A stretch of DNA of 64,000 nucleotides from NCBI RefSeq assembly GCF_001421805.1, contig NZ_LMLC01000001.1, positions 930,001-994,000 on the forward strand. The letters are read 5' to 3'. Under the pieces are notes generated by a model that was given only the letters and a program-made list of their open reading frames with translations, was not told the origin of the DNA and made no database searches. The stretch's first letter is position 1. Each line of letters begins with the position of its first letter. Of this stretch, positions 9,103-17,446 are shown piece by piece. This stretch comes from Sphingomonas sp. Leaf34. GTDB taxonomy: Bacteria; Pseudomonadota; Alphaproteobacteria; Sphingomonadales; Sphingomonadaceae. Both the position numbers and the translations under genes were made by a program.

Positions 9103-9605
9103 CTATTGCCGGTCGCCAAACTCATTCGCGTTGTGGTTGCTCCAGAAGCGGAAGCGCACACCGGCAGACAGCAGCCTCGCCTCCCAGCGAACGTCGCGAG
9201 GGTATTTCCGCGACTTCACCTTGCTATGGTCGGGCGTCCGAAGCAGGTTCGTGGCATCCATTGTCAGGGTGACATGGTTGTGCACGTTGTAGCTTGCAGG
9301 CAGGTCGAGGCGACCTACCGCATCCGAATAGACCGTGGTGAATACGCCGGGAGCACCGAGGCCATCGACGTTGGCACTCCTGTAATCATACGCCAACCGC
9401 ACGCTTGCGGGACCAAGTTCGTACAGGCCGATGATGTTGAAGCTGTATTTCGAAACGCCCGGCACCGTATTGCGCCCGCCCGCGAGATTGGCGGCCGCGG
9501 GCACAATCTGCTCGCCGTCGATATAGGTGAGGTTGGCCTGCGCGCCGAGACCGCGCAACGGTCCGGGCAGGAAGTCGAAGAACGTGGTAGCGGCGCGCGC
9601 TCCAG
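9103..9605 (-). pseudogene. TonB-dependent receptor, C-terminal beta-barrel remnant
   Basis: About 165 codons encode the last strands of a TBDR barrel of the sphingomonad oligosaccharide type: 'FLPGPLRGLGAQANLTYIDG', 'GVSKYSFNIIGLYELGPASV', 'LTMDATNLLRTPDH', ending in the aromatic 'AGVRFRFW' near the C-terminus. The plug and most of the barrel are missing. Homology stops near 9605, just before the divergently oriented cupin gene. It is 50 bp upstream of the GH43 gene and on the same strand, so it is the broken uptake partner of that hydrolase. Confidence 0.75.
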
Positions 9606-9642
9606 CCTTTCGTTTCCGGGATAAGCAAGGCAAAGCAGCCGC

Positions 9643-10656
9643 ATGGATACGATCGGTAAACCAGTCCGCGAATGGCACGGCGTCACGAGGCAGATTTTCG
9701 AGACTGAGATCGTACCGATGGGTGAACCCGCGGTACTCCGCGGTCTGGTGGCGGACTGGCCGGCTACCCTCGCAGGATCGCGTACGGAGCGCGACCTGGT
9801 CGCCTATCTGGCGTCGCATGACTCGGGCACGCCGCTGTCTACCTATGTCGGCGCCCCCGCCATTGCCGGCAAATTCTTTTACCGCGACGACATGAACGGC
9901 TTCAACTTCGACCGCGGGACGGCGCCTTTCCGTGCCGTGGCCGATATGTTGCTCGGCGATCTGACGTCGGGAACCGGTCCATCAATCTACAGTGGCGCTG
10001 CATCCGCGGTGGAACACTTCCCGACATTCGCCGCCGACAACCCGATGCCGCTGCTCCCGCCGACGACATCCCCCAGGTTGTGGATCGGCAATGCGGTGAC
10101 GGTATCGACGCATTACGACACCGCGGACAACATCGCCTGCGTGGCCGCGGGCCATCGCAGCTTTACGCTGTTTCCTCCCGAACAGGTCGCGAACCTGTAT
10201 GTCGGGCCTTTGGAAAACACGATTTCCGGCCAGCCCGTCAGCATGGTCGACCCGTTGGCGCCCGACCTGGACCGCTTCCCACGCTATGCCCTGGCAGTCG
10301 GAACCGCGCGATCGGCGGTGCTGGCGCCCGGCGACGCGATCTATGTGCCGACGATGTGGTGGCATCACGTCCGCTCGACCGAGCGCTTCAACCTGCTCGT
10401 CAATTACTGGTGGAGTCCACCGAACGATGCGTCCGCTTTCGAAGCGTTGATCTACGCGATGCTCGCCGTCCGCAACCGGCCGGCTGCGGAGCGCCGGAAC
10501 TGGCGGGCGTTTTTCGATCATTATGTGTTCGACGCCGACGCGGCCGACGCGGAGCACCTGCCGGCCCATGCACGCGGTATCCTCGGACCCAGCAGCCCAG
10601 AGAGAACGGCGCTCATGCGCGAGTTCCTCCAGCGGGGACTGGGACGACGCGCATGA
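9643..10656 (+). CDS. Cupin-like (JmjC-related) protein of TBDR/glycan loci
   Basis: 337-residue cytoplasmic protein of the cupin_8 / JmjC-like fold. The iron-binding 'HxD...H' facial triad is visible: 'VSTHYDTADN' (His, Asp about residues 156-158) and the distal His in 'YVPTMWWHHVRS' (about 244-245). 'NLLVNYWW' closes the barrel. Proteins of this type sit next to flavin-dependent halogenases and TBDRs in Sphingomonas and Caulobacter sugar-use loci. Their reaction is not established; a 2-oxoglutarate/Fe(II) hydroxylase is expected from the fold. Its stop overlaps the start of the ROK gene by 4 bp (ATGA), so the two are translationally coupled. The ATG at 9643 has no strong ribosome-binding site. 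Confidence 0.8.
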   Translation: MDTIGKPVREWHGVTRQIFETEIVPMGEPAVLRGLVADWPATLAGSRTERDLVAYLASHDSGTPLSTYVGAPAIAGKFFYRDDMNGFNFDRGTAPFRAVADMLLGDLTSGTGPSIYSGAASAVEHFPTFAADNPMPLLPPTTSPRLWIGNAVTVSTHYDTADNIACVAAGHRSFTLFPPEQVANLYVGPLENTISGQPVSMVDPLAPDLDRFPRYALAVGTARSAVLAPGDAIYVPTMWWHHVRSTERFNLLVNYWWSPPNDASAFEALIYAMLAVRNRPAAERRNWRAFFDHYVFDADAADAEHLPAHARGILGPSSPERTALMREFLQRGLGRRA

Positions 10657-11858
10657 CCGACCGGCGCCACGCCCGGCTGACGGTCAGCCTGTCCGGTACG
10701 AACCTCGAACGCGCGGCGGATTACAACCAGCGGGTGGTATTGCAGGCGATCCGTTTGCGGGCCGTGACGACCCGGCAGGAACTGGTCGCGGTGACCGGTC
10801 TGACGCCGCCGACGATCGCCACAATCACCCGCCGCCTGATCGCCGCGGGCCTGGTTCAGATCGTCGGACGCCTGCAACAGGGGCGCGGGCAGCCCGCCGT
10901 GCAATTGGCGATAGACCCCGATGGTGCGTTCGGCATCGGCGTCAACATCGACCGCGATCATTTGACCTTCGTCGTTCTCGATCTCGCGGGAAATGTCCGC
11001 GCACGCGTGTCGCAGGACATCGCCTATGCCCTTCCCGACCAGGTGCGGGCATTCGTCGCCGGCGCGGTAACGACCTGCTGCGACGACCCCCGCGTGATCG
11101 TCGACAGGATTGTCGGCGCAGGCATCGCGGTGCCCGAACCGTTCAGCAAAGCCGGCTTTCATGATCAGCCCGCGGGCTATTCGGTATGGAACGACCTCGA
11201 CGTCGCAGGCTTGCTGGCGGACCTGATGCCTTGGCCGCTGCATGTCGACAACGATGCCGCAACTGCGGCGTTGGGCGAACTGGAGTTCGGCTCGGGCCGC
11301 AATTGCCACAATTTCTTCTACCTGCTGATCGGAGCAGGTCTTGGCGGCGGCCTGGTGATCGATGGCAGCTATTACCGTGGCGCATCCGCCAGAAGCGGGG
11401 AGGTCGGCTATATTCTGAGCCGCGTTCCCGCCTCGAGCGGAAAGTCGATCGAAAGCCGCGTGTCGCTTTCCGCTTTATACGATCGCCTGTCGGACGCCGG
11501 ATGCACAAGCGGGACACTTGCCGCACTCGGCTTGGAGGACGGTCGTGCGCAGAGCGTCATCGACGCGTGGATTGCCGAAGCCGCCGAAATGCTGGTCGAC
11601 CCGATGATCGCGATCAATTGCCTCATCAATCCACAGGCGGTGCTGGTCGGAGGTCGGCTGCCCGAACCGCTGATCGATGCCCTGGTCGCGGCCTTGACGA
11701 ACGCGCTTGCCCACCACGCCGCCGATATGCCGTCGATCGCGCCGATCCGGCGTGCCGCGATGGCCGCCGACGCACCGGCGGTGGGCGCGGCGTTGCTGCC
11801 GTTCAGCGATCTCATGCTGCCCTCGGACGCCATTCTGATGAACGTCGGGCGCGACTGA
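10653..11858 (+). CDS. ROK-family transcriptional repressor
   Basis: 401 residues. The N-terminal winged helix-turn-helix ('QAIRLRAVTTRQELVAVTGL', about residues 29-60) is followed by a ROK sugar-kinase-like domain ('LVIDGSYYRGASARSGEVGY', 'DNDAATAALGELEFGSG'). As in NagC/XylR-type repressors, the kinase half probably binds a sugar inducer. The zinc-binding Cys cluster of catalytic ROK kinases is not present in recognisable form. The start ATG 10653 overlaps the cupin stop, and the frame upstream of it is only the shadow of that gene. It is followed after about 100 bp by a GH3 beta-glucosidase, with an AATCAA-N8-TTGATT dyad between them that is a natural candidate operator. It probably controls this glycan locus. 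Confidence 0.85.
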   Translation: MTDRRHARLTVSLSGTNLERAADYNQRVVLQAIRLRAVTTRQELVAVTGLTPPTIATITRRLIAAGLVQIVGRLQQGRGQPAVQLAIDPDGAFGIGVNIDRDHLTFVVLDLAGNVRARVSQDIAYALPDQVRAFVAGAVTTCCDDPRVIVDRIVGAGIAVPEPFSKAGFHDQPAGYSVWNDLDVAGLLADLMPWPLHVDNDAATAALGELEFGSGRNCHNFFYLLIGAGLGGGLVIDGSYYRGASARSGEVGYILSRVPASSGKSIESRVSLSALYDRLSDAGCTSGTLAALGLEDGRAQSVIDAWIAEAAEMLVDPMIAINCLINPQAVLVGGRLPEPLIDALVAALTNALAHHAADMPSIAPIRRAAMAADAPAVGAALLPFSDLMLPSDAILMNVGRD

Positions 11859-11869
11859 TCGCGTGTCGT

Positions 11870-11892
11870 GAAAATCAAAATTAATATTGATT
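11870..11892. promoter_or_regulatory. Candidate ROK operator before the GH3 gene
   Basis: AT-rich island between ROK and GH3 genes. AATCAA (11873-11878) and TTGATT (11887-11892) form a perfect 6-bp dyad with an 8-bp AT spacer. The 11-mer GAAAATCAAAA (11870-11880) recurs exactly at 19053-19063 before the TBDR gene. Binding by the ROK protein is inferred from position only. Confidence 0.4.
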
Positions 11893-11954
11893 GACGACGC
11901 CTCCCAAGTGGTTTGAAACGCGACCAATCCCGCAAGACGGGAACCGGGGAGAGA

Positions 11955-14486
11955 ATGATGAAGACGAAGCTTTCGGTCGCCAGCGTCCTGGCGCTGCTGG
12001 GTGGCACCACGGCGATCGCGCAGACGGGGCCGGTTTCGCTCTCTCCCGTCGCGCATGCCGAGACATGGGCAAAGGTCGCGGCGAAGCCCGCGCTCGATCC
12101 CAAGCTCGAAACCAGGATCGGCGCCATCCTTGCTGCCATGTCGATCGAGGACAAGGTCGGGCAGATCATCCAGGCCGATATCGCGACCGTAAAGCCCGAA
12201 GACCTCAAGACCTACAAGCTCGGCTCGGTGCTGAACGGCGGGAATTCGGCGCCCAACAACGACGAACTGGCACCGCCGGCGGCATGGCTGAAGCTGGCCG
12301 ACGCATTCTACGACGCCTCGATGGCGCGCACCGACGGTCGGCCGAAAATCCCGACGATCTGGGGGACCGATGCGGTTCACGGCAACAACAACATCGTCGG
12401 CGCCACCCTGTTTCCGCACAATATCGGGCTGGGAGCGGCCCGCGATCCCGCGCTGATGGAAAAGATCGGCCGCATCACCGCACTCGAGACGGCCGCGGCC
12501 GGGCTCGACTGGAGCTTCGCGCCGACGCTGGCGGTCGTGCAGGACGATCGGTGGGGGCGCACCTATGAAAGCTATTCCGAAGAGCCGGGCGTGGTCGCCA
12601 GCTATGCCGGCCCGGTCGTCACCGGCATCCAGGGCAAGGTGGGTTCGCCAGATTTCATGACGCCGGGCCACGTCATTGCGACCACCAAGCATTTCGTCGG
12701 CGACGGTGGCACGGGCGGACGCGATCAGGGCGATACCAAAGTCTCGGAGGTCGTGCTGCGCGACGTTCATGCGGCGGGATACCCACCCGCGATCGAAGCC
12801 GGCACCTTGACCGTGATGGCCAGCTTTTCGAGCTGGAACGGCGAGAAGATGCACGGCAACAAGACCTTGCTGACCGACGTGCTGAAGGGCCGGATGGGCT
12901 TTAACGGCTTCGTTGTCGGCGACTGGAACGCGCACGGCCAGATTGCCGGGTGCAGCAACGAAAGCTGCGCGGCGGCCGTCAACGCCGGCCTCGACATGTT
13001 CATGATGTCGGGCGACTGGAAGGCGCTGTACCGCAACACGCTGGCGCAGGCCAAGTCGGGCGAAATCGTGCCGGCGCGTCTCGACGACGCGGTTCGTCGT
13101 ATCCTGCGCGTGAAGATGCTCGCCGGGAGCTTTACCGCGGGCAAGCCCTCGACGCGACGTTATGCCGGACAGTTCGGCCTGATCGGCTCGGCGGAAGGGC
13201 ATGCCATCGGACGCCAGGCCGTCCAGGAATCGCTCGTGCTGCTCAAAAACAACGGGGGTGTTCTGCCGCTCAAGCCCAAGGCGAATATTCTTGTCGCCGG
13301 TAGCGCCGCCGACGATGTGGCGCAGCAGGCGGGCGGCTGGTCGATCACCTGGCAGGGCACGGACGTGCCGAAGCGCGGCTTCCCCAATGCGACGTCGATC
13401 TGGACCGGCATCGACCAGGCCGTACGCGCCGGCGGCGGTACCGCCACCTACTCGCCGACGGGCGCCTATACCGCGAAACCCGACGCCGCCATCGTCGTCT
13501 TCGGCGAGACCCCCTATGCCGAATTCATGGGCGACCGACCGACCCTGGAATATTCACCGGGCGACAAGAGCGATGTCGCGCTGCTCCGCAAACTGAAAGC
13601 GGCGGGCATCCCGGTCGTCGCCGTTTTCCTGTCGGGCCGCCCGATGTGGGTGAATGCCGAGCTTAACGCATCGGATGCCTTCGTCGCGGCGTTTCTGCCG
13701 GGGAGCGAAGGCGCGGGCGTCGCCGACGTGCTGTTCGCCGGCAAGGACGGCAAACCCGTTCATGACTTCCGGGGCAAGCTGTCCTTCTCGTGGCCCAAGC
13801 GTCCCGACCAGTATGTCCTGAATGCCCGCGATTCCAATTACGACCCGCTGTTCAAATTCGGGTACGGCCTCACCTATGCGGATCGCGCCGTGGTCGGCAA
13901 ACTGGACGAAACGCGTCCCGCCGGCATGGCGGTCGACGCGGGCGGCGTCTTCTTCACGAAGGGGCGCGTCCCCGACGCGTGGAGCCTGTCGCTCGGCGAA
14001 GGCAGCAGCGGATCGACGCGCATCGTCGGCAATAGCGGCCGGAGCCCGGGTGGCGCGCTGACGATCGCCGGTATCGATCGCAATGCGCAGGAGGACGCCC
14101 GGCGTTTCAGCTGGACAGGCACGCACGAGGCGGACGTCAGGATCGAGGCCAACGCGCCGCTCGACATCGCCCGCGAGGCGAATGGAGAACTGAGCATGAT
14201 CGTCCAGTTCCGAACGGATGCGAGCCCCGTGTCCGCCGTCGCGCTCTCGATGGCCGGCCCCGGCAAAACCGCTACGGTCCCGATCACCGGCATTCTACAC
14301 GCGGCACCGATCGGCGAATGGAAGTCCTTGGCGATCCCGCTCAAATGCTTCGTCGCCGCCGGGATCGATCCGCACAAGGTCACCGAGCCTCTCATCATCT
14401 CAACCGCGGGGAAACTGACGCTCTCGATCTCCGACGTTCGTCTGGCGCATGCCGATGGGCCGGTCGCGGCGTGCCCGACCCGCTAG
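11955..14486 (+). CDS. GH3 beta-glucosidase / exo-beta-glucanase, exported
   Basis: 843 residues from ATG 11955 (ATG 11958 is equally possible; GGGGAGAG lies 5-10 nt upstream, and the TTG at 11913 is less likely). Signal peptide 'MMKTKLSVASVLALLGGTTA' ends near 'AIAQ'. The GH3 N-terminal barrel carries the nucleophile Asp323 in 'FNGFVVGDWNAHGQ' and the substrate-loop strings 'PTIWGTDAVHGNNN' and 'TTKHFVGDGG'. The GH3 C-terminal sandwich starts at about 430 ('LLKNNGGVLPLKP'). A C-terminal beta-rich domain (about 650-843) resembles the galactose-binding-like extension of ExoP-type glucan exohydrolases. It releases glucose from beta-1,3/1,4-glucan or cello-oligosaccharides, probably in the periplasm. 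It is convergent with the halogenase cluster (9 bp gap). Confidence 0.88.
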   Translation: MMKTKLSVASVLALLGGTTAIAQTGPVSLSPVAHAETWAKVAAKPALDPKLETRIGAILAAMSIEDKVGQIIQADIATVKPEDLKTYKLGSVLNGGNSAPNNDELAPPAAWLKLADAFYDASMARTDGRPKIPTIWGTDAVHGNNNIVGATLFPHNIGLGAARDPALMEKIGRITALETAAAGLDWSFAPTLAVVQDDRWGRTYESYSEEPGVVASYAGPVVTGIQGKVGSPDFMTPGHVIATTKHFVGDGGTGGRDQGDTKVSEVVLRDVHAAGYPPAIEAGTLTVMASFSSWNGEKMHGNKTLLTDVLKGRMGFNGFVVGDWNAHGQIAGCSNESCAAAVNAGLDMFMMSGDWKALYRNTLAQAKSGEIVPARLDDAVRRILRVKMLAGSFTAGKPSTRRYAGQFGLIGSAEGHAIGRQAVQESLVLLKNNGGVLPLKPKANILVAGSAADDVAQQAGGWSITWQGTDVPKRGFPNATSIWTGIDQAVRAGGGTATYSPTGAYTAKPDAAIVVFGETPYAEFMGDRPTLEYSPGDKSDVALLRKLKAAGIPVVAVFLSGRPMWVNAELNASDAFVAAFLPGSEGAGVADVLFAGKDGKPVHDFRGKLSFSWPKRPDQYVLNARDSNYDPLFKFGYGLTYADRAVVGKLDETRPAGMAVDAGGVFFTKGRVPDAWSLSLGEGSSGSTRIVGNSGRSPGGALTIAGIDRNAQEDARRFSWTGTHEADVRIEANAPLDIAREANGELSMIVQFRTDASPVSAVALSMAGPGKTATVPITGILHAAPIGEWKSLAIPLKCFVAAGIDPHKVTEPLIISTAGKLTLSISDVRLAHADGPVAACPTR

Positions 14487-14495
14487 ATCGGCGTT

Positions 14496-16016
14496 TCAGA
14501 TAGCGGCGCAGTTTGCGCGGATATAGTCCGATTGCGACGGCATCTGCGCGATCGTCTGGCGGATCCCCAGCCGCATCCGCTCCACGGCCTCGACGAGCTT
14601 TGATTCGTCGAGGCCGTCGACGATCGGATCATAGCCTTCGGGCGTGATGCCCTGCCCCAGCATCACCGCGACCCAGCTCGCAAGCGAGAACAGCTCGTCG
14701 TCATAGCGGAAGAAGCGGCCTTTCGCGCGGAACAGCTCGGTCTTCCGGCGCAGACTGTCGGGCACGGTCATCGTCCGCACATGGTTCCAGAACGGGGAAT
14801 CGTCCCGCGTCGTCGCGTGATAATGCAGGATGATGAAGTCGCGCACGCCGTCATATGCGCTGCTCATCAGGCGGTCATATTCGCCGGCCTCGACCTCAAG
14901 AAACCGTCGATCGGGGAACAGCGCGAGAAGCTTGGCGATCCCGGTCTGGATCAGATGGATCGAGGTCGACTCCAGCGGCTCCAGAAAGCCGCCGGACAGG
15001 CCGAGCGCGACCACGTTGCGGTTCCAGAACCGCTTGCGCCGCCCCGTGACGAACGCCAGACGGCGCGGATCGGCGATCGGCGGCCCTTCGACGGTGGAGA
15101 GCAACGTCGCCTCAGCATCCTCGTCGGAAATATGCGCGCTCGAATAGACATAGCCGTTGCCGGTGCGGTGTTGCAGCGGGATGCGCCACTGCCAGCCGGC
15201 GCTTCGCGCCGTCGAGCGCGTGAACGGCACAGGGTCGCCGATGTTCGCCGTCGGCACCGCGACAGCGCGATCGCATGGCAGCCAATGGCGCCAATCCTCA
15301 TATCCGGTCTTCAACGCACCTTCGATCAACAGACCGCGAAAGCCCGAGCAATCGACGAACAACTCGCCTTCGACGCGCCGGCCGCCGTCGAGCGTCAGGC
15401 TCTCGACGAACCCATCTTCGCTACGCAATCCGACATCGACGATCCGCCCCTCGATACGCTCGACCCCGCGCGCTTCGGCATAGGCGCGCAAATATCGGGC
15501 GTAGAGCCCGGCGTCGAAATGGAACGCATACGGCAATGTGCCGAAGGGCGACCGGGGATCGGGCGATTGCCGCGCGAACCGCCCCGCCGCCGCCGCCACC
15601 GCGCACGGCGCATAATGCCAGATATCGGCGCACTGGCCCTGTTTGGCGAGCTTGAGGAAGAACTGATGGAAGCTCAGCCCTTCGATATCGTGTCCGAACT
15701 GGCCGAAGGGGTGAAAATAGCGCTCGCCGATCCGCCGCCAGTCGACGAACTCGATGCCGAGCTTGAACGTGCCCTGCGTCTTCGCAACGAAATCATCCTC
15801 GTCGATGCCCAGCATCTGGTTGAACGTCGCGATCGTCGGAATCGTCGCCTCGCCGACCCCGACGGTGCCGATCTCTTCGCTCTCGATCAGACGAATACGC
15901 GGCTGCCCCGCCCCGCCCTGCCTGCTGCCGAGGAACTTGGATAGCGCCGCCGCGGCCATCCAGCCGGCGGTGCCGCCGCCGACGATGACGACCTCGCGGA
16001 TGCTGTGTTCGTTCAT
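14496..16016 (-). CDS. Flavin-dependent (tryptophan-type) halogenase, third gene of cluster
   Basis: 506 residues of the Trp_halogenase family. FAD-binding 'VIVGGGTAGWMAAAAL' lies at residues 10-25, 'GVGEATIPTIATFNQMLGID' follows, and the catalytic lysine is in 'GTFKLGIEF' (Lys85-95 region). The family motif WxWxIP is present as 'WQWRIPLQHR' and the conserved Glu as 'FLEPLESTSIHLIQ'. These enzymes use FADH2, O2 and halide to make HOCl, which reacts through the lysine. Homologues in sphingomonad TBDR loci have broad or unknown substrates (indole-like compounds for BrvH). It is translationally coupled (ATGA at 16013-16016) to the upstream divergent paralogue. Function in glycan use is unexplained. 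Confidence 0.87.
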   Translation of the reverse strand: MNEHSIREVVIVGGGTAGWMAAAALSKFLGSRQGGAGQPRIRLIESEEIGTVGVGEATIPTIATFNQMLGIDEDDFVAKTQGTFKLGIEFVDWRRIGERYFHPFGQFGHDIEGLSFHQFFLKLAKQGQCADIWHYAPCAVAAAAGRFARQSPDPRSPFGTLPYAFHFDAGLYARYLRAYAEARGVERIEGRIVDVGLRSEDGFVESLTLDGGRRVEGELFVDCSGFRGLLIEGALKTGYEDWRHWLPCDRAVAVPTANIGDPVPFTRSTARSAGWQWRIPLQHRTGNGYVYSSAHISDEDAEATLLSTVEGPPIADPRRLAFVTGRRKRFWNRNVVALGLSGGFLEPLESTSIHLIQTGIAKLLALFPDRRFLEVEAGEYDRLMSSAYDGVRDFIILHYHATTRDDSPFWNHVRTMTVPDSLRRKTELFRAKGRFFRYDDELFSLASWVAVMLGQGITPEGYDPIVDGLDESKLVEAVERMRLGIRQTIAQMPSQSDYIRANCAAI

Positions 16017-17446
16017 GCGTTCGTCCTCAAGCTCGCCAGGTAGGCGCGATGGGTCGGCGCGGCGGCGACCGCCGTCGACAACCGCGCCCGAAAATCAGCC
16101 ATCGCGGCGCGCGCGCGTGTCGGGTCGACCGCCGCGGCCAACACGTCGCCGCGCTGCGGCAGGATGCCCTGCCCGAGCAGCACCGCGTGCCAGCTGTCCC
16201 GATCGAAGCTCTCGCCATCGCGGATCGGCAACCGTCCCCGTTCGCGAAACAGCGTCAGCGTCTCGGCCAGTAACGGCGGCAATGCGACGTCACGCGCGGC
16301 TTGCCAGAACGGCTCAGGTCGATCGGACGTCGCATAGTGCAGGATCAGGAAATCGCGCAGGCGATCCGCCTCCTGCCCCGTCTCGCGGTTGTAATAAGCG
16401 AGCTCGACCGCGTCGAAATCGCGATCGGGCAGCGACGCGACGAGCCGGTCGATCTGCGTGTGCAGCACGTGCAGCGGGGCGGCTTCCAGCGGCTCCACGA
16501 CGCAATGCGCCTCGCCGATCGCCACGACATTGCCGATCCAGGCGCGCGATCGCCTACCGCTCTGGAACCACCGGACCTCGCCCGGTTCGTGGCGCGCCCC
16601 GCTTGCGTAAACGATCGCCGTATCGGTTCTGCCGGGCAGGCACGACGTCAGGCGCCACCCGCCATCGATCGCTTCGACCTGCTCCAGGGGTGACAGGAAA
16701 GGTTCGAAAGGCGCGGCATCCGGTGTCCCGAGCGCCTGAACGACGCTGTCGCACGGCAGCCACGGCGACCAATCCTGCCAATCGTCGCCGAACTGGCCGA
16801 TGAGCCGCGCGTCGCCGTTGGTCGCGTCGATGTAGAGATCCGCCTCCAGACGCCCACCATCGTCGAGATGAAGCGCCGTCACGCGGTGGCCGTCCACCTC
16901 CGCGTGCCGCATCCCGCTGGCCGTCACCACGACGCCCAAATGTCGGGCATAAGCTTCGATGAACCGGCGATAGACGCGCGGATCGAGCTGCAGCCCGTTG
17001 GCATAGCCACCGAGCATGTCGCCGCGCGGCGGGATGAACCGTCCCGCTGCCGCCAGCGCAGCGGCCGGGGCGAAGCTGTCGAACGGCTCCATTCCCCCCA
17101 GACCTGCCCAGAGCGTGGCAAAGGGCACTCCATCGACAGGCATCCCGGCGGGGCCATAGGCGTGCGTATACTCGGCGCCGCTCCACCCCGAGAACCGGGT
17201 GCCGAGCCGGATGCCCGCGCCGGTCCGCGCCACGACGTCGCGCTCGTCCAACCCGATATCTGCATGGAACTCGCCGATCGACGGCGATGCCCCGCCGAAC
17301 AGATCGACAAATCCGGGACGCAGGTCCGCGACCGGGATCACCGCGACCGAGATGCCGGGCACACGCGACTTCAGCGCGGCCGCCGCGCTCCAGCCCGCAA
17401 CCCCGTCACCGACCACCGCGATCGTTCCGATCCGCCTGTCGCTCAT
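16013..17446 (-). CDS. Divergent halogenase-family flavoprotein lacking the catalytic lysine
   Basis: 477 residues, clearly of the same family as its two neighbours ('AVVGDGVAGWSAAAALKSR' for FAD binding, 'PWLPCDSVVQ', 'VVEPLEAAPLHVLHTQI', 'DFLILHYATSDRPEPFW'). It differs at key places. The GGGTAGW motif is GDGVAGW, the flavin loop 'GVGEAT' is 'SPSIGEF', and the catalytic-lysine segment TFKLGIEF is 'AGIRLGTRF' (Lys replaced by Arg). WxWxIP is replaced by 'GWRLTSCLPGR'. It therefore probably does not halogenate; it may be a partner protein or a flavin enzyme of another kind. It is coupled by ATGA overlaps to both neighbours (17443-17446 and 16013-16016), so the three proteins are made together. 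Confidence 0.8.
   Translation of the reverse strand: MSDRRIGTIAVVGDGVAGWSAAAALKSRVPGISVAVIPVADLRPGFVDLFGGASPSIGEFHADIGLDERDVVARTGAGIRLGTRFSGWSGAEYTHAYGPAGMPVDGVPFATLWAGLGGMEPFDSFAPAAALAAAGRFIPPRGDMLGGYANGLQLDPRVYRRFIEAYARHLGVVVTASGMRHAEVDGHRVTALHLDDGGRLEADLYIDATNGDARLIGQFGDDWQDWSPWLPCDSVVQALGTPDAAPFEPFLSPLEQVEAIDGGWRLTSCLPGRTDTAIVYASGARHEPGEVRWFQSGRRSRAWIGNVVAIGEAHCVVEPLEAAPLHVLHTQIDRLVASLPDRDFDAVELAYYNRETGQEADRLRDFLILHYATSDRPEPFWQAARDVALPPLLAETLTLFRERGRLPIRDGESFDRDSWHAVLLGQGILPQRGDVLAAAVDPTRARAAMADFRARLSTAVAAAPTHRAYLASLRTNA

Noticed and set aside
10080..10652. Longer start of the ROK gene
   Set aside because: This stretch is the shadow of the cupin gene in another frame; the ROK HTH begins right after ATG 10653.
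14781..15944. 387-codon plus-strand frame opposite a halogenase
   Set aside because: Shadow with no domains; halogenase motifs are on the other strand.
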